Assembly (NCBI GenBank): GCA_035934995.1
Contig: DASYXI010000029.1
Span: 1-58,580, forward strand
Length of the DNA: 58,580 bases
Reading direction: 5' to 3'
Origin: REEB95 sp035934995
GTDB lineage: Bacteria > Pseudomonadota > Alphaproteobacteria > ATCC43930 > CGMCC-115725
Under the pieces are notes generated by a model. It did no database searches. It saw nothing but the letters and a program-made list of their open reading frames with translations, and had not been told where the DNA came from. This document shows positions 45,220 through 53,071 of this stretch, one piece after another; the stretch's first letter is position 1; each line of letters starts with the position of its first letter. The position numbers were made by a program, and so were the translations under genes.

Positions 45220-45732
45220 CTATTCGGCGGCGGTCTGCCAACCACGCAAACGACGGCGCAGGATGGTTTCCTGGTGGTCGGCGGCAGGCTGGTAGAACTG
45301 ATCGAACTCGCGAAAGGCGCGCGGCCAGTCCTCGGCGTGGGCGCGCGCGGCGTCGACCTCGAAGCTGTCGAAGCCGCAACGCACCATGAACAACAGTTGA
45401 TCGCGCAGCACGTTCCCGCCGGCGCGCAGTTCGCCTTTGAAGCCGAAGCGTCCGCGCAACAGGCGCGCCTGCGTATAGGCGCGGCCGTCGACGAAACGCG
45501 GGAAGTTCAGGACGATGAGCACGAAACGCGTCGCGGCCGGACCGAACGAAGCCGGCGGCACGTCGTTGGGCAACCGCAAGCCGAGCGGCCCGCTGCGGTC
45601 CGACCAGCGCTCCGGTTCGGCCTGCCAGCGCTTGAACGAGAGGGTGACGGCCTCGCCACCCGCCGGCATCTCGTCGTCGGCCAGGTGACGCCACGGATCG
45701 GGGCGAAAGCCGCCGTTCCTATCGAGCAACAT
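45220..45732 (-). CDS. DUF934 family protein (sulfite reductase-associated)
   Basis: The 170-residue protein starts MLLDRNGGFRPDPWRHLADD and carries the family core LPNDVPPASFGPAATRFVLI, FPRFVDGRAYTQARLLR and GFKGELRAGGNVLRDQLLFM with the CGFDSFEV segment. The DUF934 family is always linked to sulfite/nitrite reductase and is thought to aid the enzyme; its biochemistry is not established. GGAGG precedes ATG 45732, and the gene overlaps the end of cysI by 14 bp. It is the last gene of the operon; cysH, often next, is not seen here. Confidence 0.9.
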   Translation of the reverse strand: MLLDRNGGFRPDPWRHLADDEMPAGGEAVTLSFKRWQAEPERWSDRSGPLGLRLPNDVPPASFGPAATRFVLIVLNFPRFVDGRAYTQARLLRGRFGFKGELRAGGNVLRDQLLFMVRCGFDSFEVDAARAHAEDWPRAFREFDQFYQPAADHQETILRRRLRGWQTAAE

Positions 45733-47374
45733 AAAGGGCCTCCTTGAACGGCGCCAAGCCGACACGGCGATAGGTATCGGGGAACTGCTCGCCCGCGTGC
45801 CGGAGCCTGAGATAGGTGTCGATCAGCCGGTCGACCGTCGCCGTGACCTCGTGTGCCGCCACCGCCGGTCCGACGATGCCACCCAACGCCGCCTGGGCGT
45901 TGTCGCTGCCGCCGACGGTGATCTGGTAGGACTCGGCGCCGTTCTTCTCGAGCCCGAGGATGCCGATGTGGCCGACATGGTGGTGGCCGCAAGCGTTGAT
46001 GCAGCCCGAGATCTTGATCTGCAGCGGCCCGATCTCCTCCTCGCGTTTGGCGAGATTGGTCGCCAGCGCCTGGGAGATCGGAATCGAGCGCGCCGTCGCC
46101 AGGCTGCAATAATCCATGCCGGGGCAGCAGATGATGTCGCTGGCGAGGCTGATATTGGACGTCGCCAACTCGGCCGCGCCGAGCCGCAGCCACAGATCGT
46201 AAAGCGCCGCCTTGCGCACATGCGGCAGGACCATGTTCTGGTCGTGCGTGATGCGGATTTCGCCGAAGCTCAGCTTGTCGGCGAGCTCGGCCAGCAGCTC
46301 CATCTGGCTGGCGCTGCAATCGCCGGTGATTCGGCCGGGCTGCTTGAGCGACACCACGACGATGGCGTGACCCGCCGCCTTGTGCGGCTTGACGTTATAT
46401 TTCACCCAGCGGGCGAAATCGGGCTCGGCGGCGAGCGCCCGGCTCAGTTCCGCTTCGTCGCCGCGCGCATCGGGATAGGCCGGCGGCGCGAACTGCGCCT
46501 GCATGGCCGCGACCACCGCGTCCGGCAGGTCGAGCTCGTCGCGTTCGGCGCCCATGGCGGCGAATTCGGCCTCGACTTCCTGGCGGTATTTCTCGATGCC
46601 GAGCGACTGCACCAGGATCTTGATGCGCGACTTGAACAAATTGTCGCGCCGTCCGTACTGGTTATAGACGCGCAGGCAAGCGGTGATATAGGCAAGCACG
46701 TCGCGCCGCGGGATAAAGTCGCGCACCGTCTGCGCCAGGATCGGCGTGCGGCCGAGCCCGCCGCCCACCAGCACCTCGAAGCCCAGCTCGCCCTTCGCGT
46801 CGCGGCGCAGATTGAGGCCGAGATCGTGAATCTTCACCGCCGCGCGGTCGTCGGGTGCCGCGTTGAGGACGATCTTGAATTTGCGCGGCAGGAACGAGAA
46901 TTCCGGATGCAGCGCCGACCATTGCCGCACGATTTCGCCGTAGGGGCGCGGATCCTCGATCTCATCGGCCGCGGCGCCGGCGAACGGGTCGGTGGTGATG
47001 TTGCGGAAGGAATTGCCGCTGGTCTGAATGCCGTGGAGCTGCACGGTGGCGAGATGCGCCAGGATGTCCGGCGTGTCCTCGAGCCGGATCCAGTGATACT
47101 GGATATTCTGGCGCGTGGTGAAATGACCGTAGCCCTTGTCCCACCGCCGCGCCACGTAAGCGAGGCCGCGCAGCTGCGCGCTCGACAGCGTGCCGTACGG
47201 AATCGAGATGCGCAGCATGTAGGCGTGCAGCTGGAGATAAAGGCCGTTCATCAGCCGCAAGCTGCGGAACTCGTCCTCGCTCAGCTGGCCGGCCAGCCGC
47301 CGGCGCACCTGGTCGCGGTATTGCGCAACGCGCTCCTCGAGGAATTTCCGGTCGAAATCGTCGTAACGATACAA
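45719..47374 (-). CDS. cysI: Sulfite (nitrite) reductase hemoprotein, siroheme and [4Fe-4S]
   Basis: The 551-residue protein has the two-repeat sulfite/nitrite reductase fold. The cluster-siroheme cysteines are C-x5-C in IICCPGMDYCSLATARS (about 417-423) and C-x3-C in SGCINACGHHHVGH (about 458-462). N-terminal and middle siroheme segments are present (RWDKGYGHFTTRQNIQYHW, SGNSFRNITTDPFAG). With DUF934, DUF2849 and the siroheme gene, assimilatory sulfite reduction is the likely role; ferredoxin is the probable electron donor because no CysJ flavoprotein is encoded here. It begins 40 bp after DUF2849. Confidence 0.92.
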   Translation of the reverse strand: MYRYDDFDRKFLEERVAQYRDQVRRRLAGQLSEDEFRSLRLMNGLYLQLHAYMLRISIPYGTLSSAQLRGLAYVARRWDKGYGHFTTRQNIQYHWIRLEDTPDILAHLATVQLHGIQTSGNSFRNITTDPFAGAAADEIEDPRPYGEIVRQWSALHPEFSFLPRKFKIVLNAAPDDRAAVKIHDLGLNLRRDAKGELGFEVLVGGGLGRTPILAQTVRDFIPRRDVLAYITACLRVYNQYGRRDNLFKSRIKILVQSLGIEKYRQEVEAEFAAMGAERDELDLPDAVVAAMQAQFAPPAYPDARGDEAELSRALAAEPDFARWVKYNVKPHKAAGHAIVVVSLKQPGRITGDCSASQMELLAELADKLSFGEIRITHDQNMVLPHVRKAALYDLWLRLGAAELATSNISLASDIICCPGMDYCSLATARSIPISQALATNLAKREEEIGPLQIKISGCINACGHHHVGHIGILGLEKNGAESYQITVGGSDNAQAALGGIVGPAVAAHEVTATVDRLIDTYLRLRHAGEQFPDTYRRVGLAPFKEALYVAR

Positions 47375-47414
47375 GGCCGATGCCCTTCCGCTGCTGTAAT
47401 CGTCCGCGCCGCCG

Positions 47415-47702
47415 TCAACCGCCCGAATGGGCGATCGTCGGGCCGCCGGCGCGGATGCGTTCGCGCAAGGTCACCGGCACGACACGTTCGCCGTCGCGGG
47501 TCGCTTCGATCAAGGTCGGCGCGACCGCTGGATGGGGCGGCGACCCTGCTTGCGCGTCCGCCAGCAGGGCCGCGCCGTCCCGTTCCTCGACCAGGCGTGC
47601 CTCGGCGATGGTCGGCGTCCAGATGCCGGCGCCGGCGAAATAAATCACCGTGCCGTCGCGCAGACGGTTGCCGGTCACCAGCTTGAACACCGAATCAACC
47701 AC
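47415..47702 (-). CDS. DUF2849 family protein
   Basis: The 95-residue protein begins MVDSVFKLVTGNRLRDGTVI and contains YFAGAGIWTPTIAEARLVEE, the DUF2849 pattern. Members are small cytoplasmic proteins found before cysI in alphaproteobacterial sulfite reduction operons; no activity is known. It lies 9 bp after the peroxiredoxin gene and 40 bp before cysI. Context gives the only functional hint: accessory factor for sulfite reductase. Confidence 0.85.
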   Translation of the reverse strand: MVDSVFKLVTGNRLRDGTVIYFAGAGIWTPTIAEARLVEERDGAALLADAQAGSPPHPAVAPTLIEATRDGERVVPVTLRERIRAGGPTIAHSGG

Positions 47703-47711
47703 CCAAGCCTC

Positions 47712-48371
47712 CTAGCCGCGGGGCTGTCCCGTCGTGCGCAGATAGGGCTTCACCTTCTTGAAGCCCGGAAAGATCTTCGCCGCTTCGTCGTCGGAGACCG
47801 CCGAGGTGATGATCACGTCCCCGCCCTGCTTCCAGTTGGCCGGTGTCGCAACCCGGTGCTTGGCGGTGAGCTGCAGCGAGTCGATCACCCGCACGACCTC
47901 GTCGAAGTTGCGGCCTGTCGCCATCGGATAGACCAGGATCAGCTTGATCTTCTTGTCGGGGCCGACGACGAAGACATTGCGCACCGTCTGATTGTCGGCC
48001 GGCGTGCGCTTGCTGGCTTCGCCCGAGGCTTCGGCGGGCAGCATGCCGTAGAGCTTCGCCACCTTGAAATCGCTGTCGCCGATGATCGGATAGTTGGGCG
48101 CTTGGCCTTGCGTCTCTTTGATGTCGTTGGCCCAGCGCTTATGGTCGTCGACGGAATCGACCGACAGGCCGATGATCTTGACGTTGCGTTTGTCGAACTC
48201 TGGCTTGAGCTTGGCCATGGTGCCGAGCTCGGTGGTGCAAACCGGCGTGAAATCCTTGGGATGCGAGAACAGCACGGCCCACGAATTGCCGATCCAATCG
48301 TGGAACTTGAGCTTGCCTTCGGTCGTCTGTACTTCGAAATCCGGCGCGGTATCGCCAATTCTCAACGACAT
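47712..48371 (-). CDS. 1-Cys peroxiredoxin (Prx6/AhpC-TSA family)
   Basis: The 219-residue protein has the peroxidatic cysteine at residue 45 in HPKDFTPVCTTELGTMAKL and no other cysteine at all, marking the 1-Cys Prx6 group. The C-terminal domain (GGDVIITSAVSDDEAAK, FPGFKKVKPYLRTTGQPRG) is complete. It reduces peroxides with an external thiol donor. Its location is unusual: it sits between the siroheme gene and DUF2849 inside the sulfite reductase operon, 23 bp and 9 bp from its neighbours. It may protect the oxygen-sensitive siroheme/Fe-S enzyme or use a sulfur compound as reductant. Confidence 0.92.
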   Translation of the reverse strand: MSLRIGDTAPDFEVQTTEGKLKFHDWIGNSWAVLFSHPKDFTPVCTTELGTMAKLKPEFDKRNVKIIGLSVDSVDDHKRWANDIKETQGQAPNYPIIGDSDFKVAKLYGMLPAEASGEASKRTPADNQTVRNVFVVGPDKKIKLILVYPMATGRNFDEVVRVIDSLQLTAKHRVATPANWKQGGDVIITSAVSDDEAAKIFPGFKKVKPYLRTTGQPRG

Positions 48372-48394
48372 GGATGCCTCCTCCGAGATTCGTT

Positions 48395-49030
48395 TCAGTG
48401 TTGGTGGACGCGGCGGCCGGCCAAACCGTTGGTGGCGCCGCTCGCATAGTGTGACTCGAAATCGGTGTCGAAGGCGAGCCAGCCGCAGGCGGCGAGCCAG
48501 TCCGCGGTCCACTGCCGCACCGCCACTGAATCGAGGCCGGCCGCGCGCCAGCGTTTGCGCTGCGCGTTGATTTCGTTCAGCCGCGCCGACCATTCCGGCC
48601 CGATGATGTAACCGAGCGCGCGCTTGACCTCGGATGCAAGGCCGGGCGACTGGCCGGCCGTGGACACCGCGATGGTCAGGTCACCGCGATGGAGCACCGC
48701 CGGCATCTGGGCGTCGGATCGGTCGGGCGCATCTTCGACATGGACGATGGCGCCGGCGGCGCGGGCTTGCGCCGCGACCGCAACGGCCGCTTCCGGCGCA
48801 AGGCCGGCGATAAAGGCGATCTGGATGCCGGCGAACTCGGCGGCGTGCGGCAGGCGCGGGACGAGCCGGGATCCCGCCAACGTCGTCAGGGCGTCGCTCG
48901 CCTCCGGCGCATAAACCGTCAGCGCCGCCGCGCCGGCCATGTCGAGTCGCTCGAGGCGCTGCGACGCAGCCGGGCCGGCGCCAATCAGCGCCAGTCGAAG
49001 GCGGGATAGATCGAGCGTGATCGGCAACAT
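48395..49030 (-). CDS. Precorrin-2 dehydrogenase / sirohydrochlorin ferrochelatase-like (N-terminal CysG domain)
   Basis: The 211-residue protein corresponds to the N-terminal part of CysG: an NAD-binding Rossmann start LRLALIGAGPAASQRLERLD, VHVEDAPDRSDAQMPAVLHR and TIAVSTAGQSPGLASEVKRA. It makes the last steps of siroheme from precorrin-2. The methyltransferase half (SUMT) is not fused and must be elsewhere. It leads the minus-strand sulfite reductase operon and is preceded by a strong hairpin and an AT-rich region. Confidence 0.85.
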   Translation of the reverse strand: MLPITLDLSRLRLALIGAGPAASQRLERLDMAGAAALTVYAPEASDALTTLAGSRLVPRLPHAAEFAGIQIAFIAGLAPEAAVAVAAQARAAGAIVHVEDAPDRSDAQMPAVLHRGDLTIAVSTAGQSPGLASEVKRALGYIIGPEWSARLNEINAQRKRWRAAGLDSVAVRQWTADWLAACGWLAFDTDFESHYASGATNGLAGRRVHQH

Positions 49031-49056
49031 GCGGCAAAAGCCTCGCGATGCGACGC

Positions 49057-49077
49057 GTCCGGCGCACCGCGCCGGAC
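49057..49077 (-). other. Perfect 9-bp hairpin in the leader of the siroheme/sulfite operon
   Basis: GTCCGGCGC and GCGCCGGAC form a perfect 9-bp stem with a 3-nt loop. It lies 26 bp before the ATG at 49030 of the precorrin-2 dehydrogenase gene and downstream of the AT-rich promoter region, so it should be transcribed. No T-tract follows. It may regulate the mRNA. Confidence 0.5.
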
Positions 49078-49084
49078 CAAACTA

Positions 49085-49170
49085 CAAGTGTCTTTGTATT
49101 TATAACCTATTTCACTGTCTGTGATAATAGAATATATGTTATAAACACTATATATAATGTTATTTTTGCA
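49085..49170 (-). promoter_or_regulatory. AT-rich control region of the sulfite reductase operon
   Basis: About 85 bp are strikingly AT-rich in a high-GC genome and hold a 7-bp inverted repeat, TTATAAC (49100-49106) and GTTATAA (49138-49144), plus runs such as TATATATAATG. On the minus strand, TTGCAA near 49167-49172 could be a -35 box followed by several TATA-like -10 boxes. This is the place where the operon promoter and a sulfur regulator should bind. I cannot name the regulator. Confidence 0.55.
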
Positions 49171-49206
49171 AAGCCCTGTGGTGACTGGGTTTTTCAGGGC
49201 ACCGGC

Positions 49207-49527
49207 TCAATGGGCCGGCGATGGCGGGGTCGCGGGGTGAAGGGCGATGTGTTGGCGCACCAGGTCGTCGACGACCTGCTTGGCGGCGGCGTTGCCGCTT
49301 TGCGCCAGAGCGGCGGTGTCGTTGGCCAGCGAATTGATCTGGTCACGCAGCTTGAGCGTGCTTTCGAGCGGCGCCTGCTGGTTTAACAAGATGGCCGAAT
49401 AATTGACGCGCTCGCGCACCAGCTGCACCGTCTGAAACATCACAGCCGCGAAAAAGCCCAGCGCCAAGAGCGCCAAGCCGAGTTCGAGGGACGGCTTGCG
49501 TTGGCCCGCCGGCGCTGAATCGCTCAT
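49207..49527 (-). CDS. Single-pass membrane protein, partner of the upstream gene
   Basis: The 106-residue protein has one hydrophobic helix (LELGLALLALGFFAAVMFQT) after a short polar N-terminus, then a helical region with heptad-like spacing (LKLRDQINSLANDTAALAQS). It should be inner-membrane anchored with a coiled-coil tail. Its start overlaps the stop of the upstream gene by four bases. No family is recognised. The pair of small single-pass proteins suggests they act together. Confidence 0.6.
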   Translation of the reverse strand: MSDSAPAGQRKPSLELGLALLALGFFAAVMFQTVQLVRERVNYSAILLNQQAPLESTLKLRDQINSLANDTAALAQSGNAAAKQVVDDLVRQHIALHPATPPSPAH

Positions 49528-49823
49528 CGTGTCCTCTTGGTCGGCGCGACCGGCGCCGGCTGCAGCCCGTGCCGCTCCATCATGGCGATCAATGCCTGAT
49601 CGTTGGTCGCGCTCACCGCCGCATCCAGACTGCGCACCAGGGCTTCACCGATCGCGTTGTATTGCGGGCCGTCGGCGATGAACTGCTGGCGCGCCGCGAC
49701 CTCGGTCTGGGTGTGCGCGTTGAGCAGTGCGAGCACGATGTTGACCGCCACCAGCAGGACGCCGATCCCGGCCAGCCAGATCCCGCCCCAGGCGAGCCAG
49801 CGCGTGCGTTGTTCCGTCATCAT
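49524..49823 (-). CDS. Single-pass membrane protein
   Basis: The 99-residue product begins MMTEQRTRWLAWGGIWLAGI and has one hydrophobic helix, about residues 10-33, followed by a polar helical region (EALVRSLDAAVSATNDQALI) and a proline-rich end. GGGA precedes the first ATG at 49823. It overlaps the next gene by four bases (ATGA). The layout matches its partner: short cytoplasmic part, one helix, helical tail. Function unknown. Confidence 0.58.
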   Translation of the reverse strand: MMTEQRTRWLAWGGIWLAGIGVLLVAVNIVLALLNAHTQTEVAARQQFIADGPQYNAIGEALVRSLDAAVSATNDQALIAMMERHGLQPAPVAPTKRTR

Positions 49824-49937
49824 GCGGTCCCTATCGAATAAGCGGCGGTCCGGGCGGCCACGCGGCAAAACGGTCGCCAACTTAATGCAAAGCCGCGGCC
49901 GGGACAAATGACCCAATTCCCGGTAGCCTCGCCGGCG

Positions 49938-50351
49938 ATGGCCCACTGGCTGCTGAAATCCGAACCGTCGGCCTATTCATGGGCGGACCTGACGCGCGAC
50001 CGGCGGACGGCGTGGACGGGGGTTCGCAATCACCAGGCGGCGAACAACCTGCGGGCGATGCGGGTCGGCGATCGCGCCTTTTTCTATCATTCGAACGAGG
50101 GGCTCGCGATCGTCGGGGCGGTCGAAATCGTGCGCGAAGCCTATCCGGATCCGGACGACAAAAGCGGCCGGTTCGTCGCCGTCGACGTGGCGCCGCTCGC
50201 GGCGGCGAAGACGCCCGTCACGCTGGCACAGATCAAGGCCGAGCCCCGGCTGAAATCGCTCGCCCTCGTCCGTCAGGGGCGCTTGTCGGTGTCGCCGGTG
50301 TCGGCGGCGGAATGGACGTTGCTGTGCCGCATGGCGGGCCTGAAAGCCTGA
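49938..50351 (+). CDS. EVE domain protein
   Basis: The 137-residue protein begins MAHWLLKSEPSAYSWADLTR and has the EVE landmarks WTGVRNHQAANNLRAMRVGD and AFFYHSNEGLAIVGAVEIV. EVE is a PUA-related fold that binds modified bases in DNA or RNA (5mC and relatives in studied members). The family start is MxxWLxKSEP, so I choose ATG 49938 over a frame 30 bp longer. It overlaps the Rieske gene by one base (TGATG). Confidence 0.9.
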   Translation: MAHWLLKSEPSAYSWADLTRDRRTAWTGVRNHQAANNLRAMRVGDRAFFYHSNEGLAIVGAVEIVREAYPDPDDKSGRFVAVDVAPLAAAKTPVTLAQIKAEPRLKSLALVRQGRLSVSPVSAAEWTLLCRMAGLKA

Positions 50352-50689
50352 TGGCGCGACCATTGTGCGAAGCGGCTTCCGTCGCCGAAGGCGGCGCGCG
50401 CGGCTTCGTTTTCGGCGCCGGTGCGACGCGCCAGGCGGTATTCGTCGTGCGCCATGCGGGCGAGATTCGAGCCTATCGCAACGCCTGCCCGCACCAGGGC
50501 ACGCCGCTTGAAATCGTGCCCGACGCGTTCTTCGATGCCGAACGCCGGTTCCTGGTGTGCCGCACGCATGGGGCGCAATTTCGCCCGGCGGACGGCTTCT
50601 GCGTCGCTGGCCCGTGCGTCGGACGCAGCCTGACGCCCGCGCCGGTGCGCGTCGAAAACGGCATGCTGGTGCTGGACGAGGTGGACTAG
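50351..50689 (+). CDS. Rieske [2Fe-2S] protein
   Basis: The 112-residue protein has the Rieske cluster ligands CPHQGTPLE (Cys-x-His) and CRTHGAQF (Cys-x2-His), spaced about 18 residues apart. It should be a small soluble ferredoxin-like electron carrier, similar to the ferredoxins of aromatic dioxygenases or NirD-like proteins. No oxygenase lies nearby, and its partner is unknown. Co-translation with the EVE protein is implied by the overlapping stop and start. Its own stop overlaps that of the convergent hss gene by four bases. Confidence 0.88.
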   Translation: MARPLCEAASVAEGGARGFVFGAGATRQAVFVVRHAGEIRAYRNACPHQGTPLEIVPDAFFDAERRFLVCRTHGAQFRPADGFCVAGPCVGRSLTPAPVRVENGMLVLDEVD

Positions 50690-52107
50690 GAAACCCGGAA
50701 GTTCTTGAACTGCCAGGGATCGCGATTATCGACGTCCTCGCGGAACAGCCGATGGCGGTCGTGCAACGGCGTCCAATCGCTGAATTCGCCGACCATGTCG
50801 CCGAGATACGGGCGTGCGATTTCGAGGATCCGCTCGTGATTCATTTCGTCCGGTTCGATGACGAAAGAGTCCGGATTCTCCATCGCCCAAATCGCGCCGG
50901 CGAGACACGCGGCGGTGACCTGAAGCGACGTGGCATTGTTATAAGGCACGACGCGCCGCGCTTCGTCGATCGACAGGCGCGAGCCGAACCAGTACGCGCC
51001 CTTCTTGTGGCCCATCAGCAGCACGCCGAGTTCGTCGATGCCGCCCGGCGCGATGTCATCCATGATCAACCGGTGCGTCGTCTGGGCGTGCCAGTTCTTG
51101 CCCGCCATCTCATGCAACGATAGCACCGCGGCGTCGCACGGGTGATAGACGTAATGCACCGTCGGGCGATAGGCCGGCTTGCCGTTGGCGGCGAGCGTCA
51201 AGTAGTCGGCGATCGAAATCGATTCGCTGTGTGTGACCAGGAAGCCGTGATACGGACCTTCGAGCGGCGTCCACGACCGCATGCGCGTGCCGGCGCCCGG
51301 CCGCGTCAGATAGATCGCCGCGCCGCAGCCGAAATCGTGCCGGCCGCCGTCGGTCGGAAAATTAAGCTCGTGGCTGCCCCAGCCGAGCTCGGCCGGTTGC
51401 ATGCCTTCCGAAACGAAGCCTTCGATCGACCAGGTGTTGACGAACTCGCCGACTTTCTTCGGTACCGTCGAAACCTGCGTGTCGCGTTCGGCGATGTGGA
51501 TGACTTTGACGCCGAGGCTGCGCGAAAGCTCGGCCCAATCGGTCCGGCTTTTCGGCTTGTCGGTGTTGTGCTTAACCGCCTTGGCGATGTTGAGCAACGC
51601 CTCTTTGACGAAATGCGACACGAGACCCGGATTGGCGCCGTGCGTGAGCACCGCCGTCGGGCCGTCGCTGTATTTGTTGCGCAACACCAGCGCGTCTTCG
51701 CGCAGCTTGTAGTTCGACCGCGCCGACGGCGACAGCCGGGGATCGGTGTAAGCGCCCGGCCACGGCTCGATGCACGTGTCGAGATAGAGTGCGCCCTTCT
51801 CCCGGCACAACTCGACAAGATCGATGCTGGCGACGTTGACCGAGACGTTCATCAGGAAGTCGCCCTTGCCGAGCATCGGCTCGAGAATCTTGCGATAGTT
51901 CTCGCGGGTCAGCGGCTTCTTGAGAAATTTCACGCCCATGGATTCCGCTTCCTTGCGGCCCATGTCGTGCGCGGTGATGACGACGATCTGTTCGGGCTTC
52001 ATCGCGATGTGACGAAGCACCAACGGCAACACGCCCTGACCGATGCTGCCGAAACCGACGATGATCATCCGGCCGGAGAAGGCGATGTGCTTATGATCGC
52101 GCGCCAT
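50686..52107 (-). CDS. hss: Homospermidine synthase
   Basis: The 473-residue enzyme makes homospermidine from putrescine, using NAD+. It shows IIVGFGSIGQGVLPLVLRHI, LTHGANPGLVSHFVKEALLN, YLDTCIEPWPGAYTDP, and the C-terminal YNNATSLQVTAACLAGAIWA. The bacterial Hss group related to saccharopine dehydrogenase is about this length. The start is uncertain: ATG 52107 (MARDHKHIAF) has no strong ribosome binding site; ATG 52119 and an upstream TTG are alternatives. It converges with the Rieske gene. Confidence 0.9.
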   Translation of the reverse strand: MARDHKHIAFSGRMIIVGFGSIGQGVLPLVLRHIAMKPEQIVVITAHDMGRKEAESMGVKFLKKPLTRENYRKILEPMLGKGDFLMNVSVNVASIDLVELCREKGALYLDTCIEPWPGAYTDPRLSPSARSNYKLREDALVLRNKYSDGPTAVLTHGANPGLVSHFVKEALLNIAKAVKHNTDKPKSRTDWAELSRSLGVKVIHIAERDTQVSTVPKKVGEFVNTWSIEGFVSEGMQPAELGWGSHELNFPTDGGRHDFGCGAAIYLTRPGAGTRMRSWTPLEGPYHGFLVTHSESISIADYLTLAANGKPAYRPTVHYVYHPCDAAVLSLHEMAGKNWHAQTTHRLIMDDIAPGGIDELGVLLMGHKKGAYWFGSRLSIDEARRVVPYNNATSLQVTAACLAGAIWAMENPDSFVIEPDEMNHERILEIARPYLGDMVGEFSDWTPLHDRHRLFREDVDNRDPWQFKNFRVS

Positions 52108-52200
52108 GACGAAAATCATTAAGCGGACGATCAATCTTTTTCAAGCAATTCAGCGACTGTACGCGCTGCCGTCCTTGACTTTTTTCTGAATCCACGAATC

Positions 52201-52236
52201 AAAAAACGAGTCGCGACTCGTGAGAGTCGCGACTCG
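52201..52236 (-). terminator. Rho-independent terminator of the PEP-CTERM-like gene
   Basis: CGAGTCGCGACTC (52207-52219) and GAGTCGCGACTCG (52224-52236) form a perfect 13-bp stem with a GTGA loop. On the minus strand it is followed by TTTTTT (52206-52201). Each arm is itself palindromic (GAGTCGCGACTC), so other pairings are possible. Confidence 0.88.
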
Positions 52237-52259
52237 CTTCAGAGACGAAAGCGATCGAT

Positions 52260-52892
52260 TCAGATCGCGTTGACGAGGCGCTTGCGCATGGCGAACAGCG
52301 CGAGCGCCGCGATGCCGAGCACCGACAAAGGTGTCGGCTTCGGAACGCTGGTGTTGCTCGAGATCGGCGTGTCCGACCACAGGGCCGCGAAGCTGAACGT
52401 GTTCGGGGTGGCCGCGCCGGCGAAGTTGACGTCGAGCGTGTAAGCGTCGTCTTTGCTGAGCGGCAAACCCGACGGCCCAGTCAACGCACTGAGCGTCACA
52501 CTATTGGAGGCTGTTATGGCCGTGTTCCAGGTCTGGCCTGTGGTCGTATCGATCAGCGAGGCCGAGCTAATACCGGGCGCGCCGGCATTGAAAGTGAACA
52601 TGAACGCCGTCGCAAAGAGACCGTTGCCGACACTTGTCGTCGGGCCAAAGGTCGGCGCCGACAGAAACTGACCAGCCGGGGTGGCGATCTGCCAGGTCGT
52701 GTTGCCGTTAATGAGCGCCCAGGTATCGTTGAGATTGGCGTTCGGCGCACCGTCGACGCCGCTCGATCCGGCGCCGGACCAGGGGACGATGATGGCGTGG
52801 GCCGGTGTCGCTGCGACACCGCCAATGAGGAACGTCACCACTACCGCAATGGACAGAAAGCGCGCAAAAAGGGTGCGAAAAGCTCCGGTCAT
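52260..52892 (-). CDS. Secreted protein with PEP-CTERM-like sorting tail
   Basis: The 210-residue protein has a signal peptide (FLSIAVVVTFLIGGVAATPA, cut after AHA), a Thr/Ser/Asn-rich body (NLNDTWALINGNTTWQIATP) and a C-terminal VPKPTPLSVLGIAALALFA followed by MRKR. This is the PEP-CTERM/exosortase layout: proline motif, hydrophobic helix, basic end. The usual Glu of the PEP motif is Lys here. It should be exported and either anchored or processed at the envelope. No exosortase is encoded nearby. A strong terminator follows. Confidence 0.75.
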   Translation of the reverse strand: MTGAFRTLFARFLSIAVVVTFLIGGVAATPAHAIIVPWSGAGSSGVDGAPNANLNDTWALINGNTTWQIATPAGQFLSAPTFGPTTSVGNGLFATAFMFTFNAGAPGISSASLIDTTTGQTWNTAITASNSVTLSALTGPSGLPLSKDDAYTLDVNFAGAATPNTFSFAALWSDTPISSNTSVPKPTPLSVLGIAALALFAMRKRLVNAI

Positions 52893-53023
52893 AGGTCACT
52901 TCTTCGGGGCTACGGGTTCCATCCGCCCCACTGGAGCGTCGGCCCGTTTCTAGTTATTCCCAGATGTATCCGGAGTATTCACGCAATACAATTCAATCTA
53001 TTTGTAAATAAGCTATAATAATA

Positions 53024-53071
53024 AGTTAATTACGACCAAGTAAAGTTAATCCTGGTCGAAATAGAGTTAAT
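53024..53071. repeat. Three phased AGTTAAT repeats
   Basis: AGTTAAT occurs at 53024-53030, 53044-53050 and 53065-53071. The 20- and 21-bp spacings equal two helical turns, so the three copies face the same side of the DNA. This suggests a set of sites for one regulator in the divergent promoter region. Confidence 0.6.
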
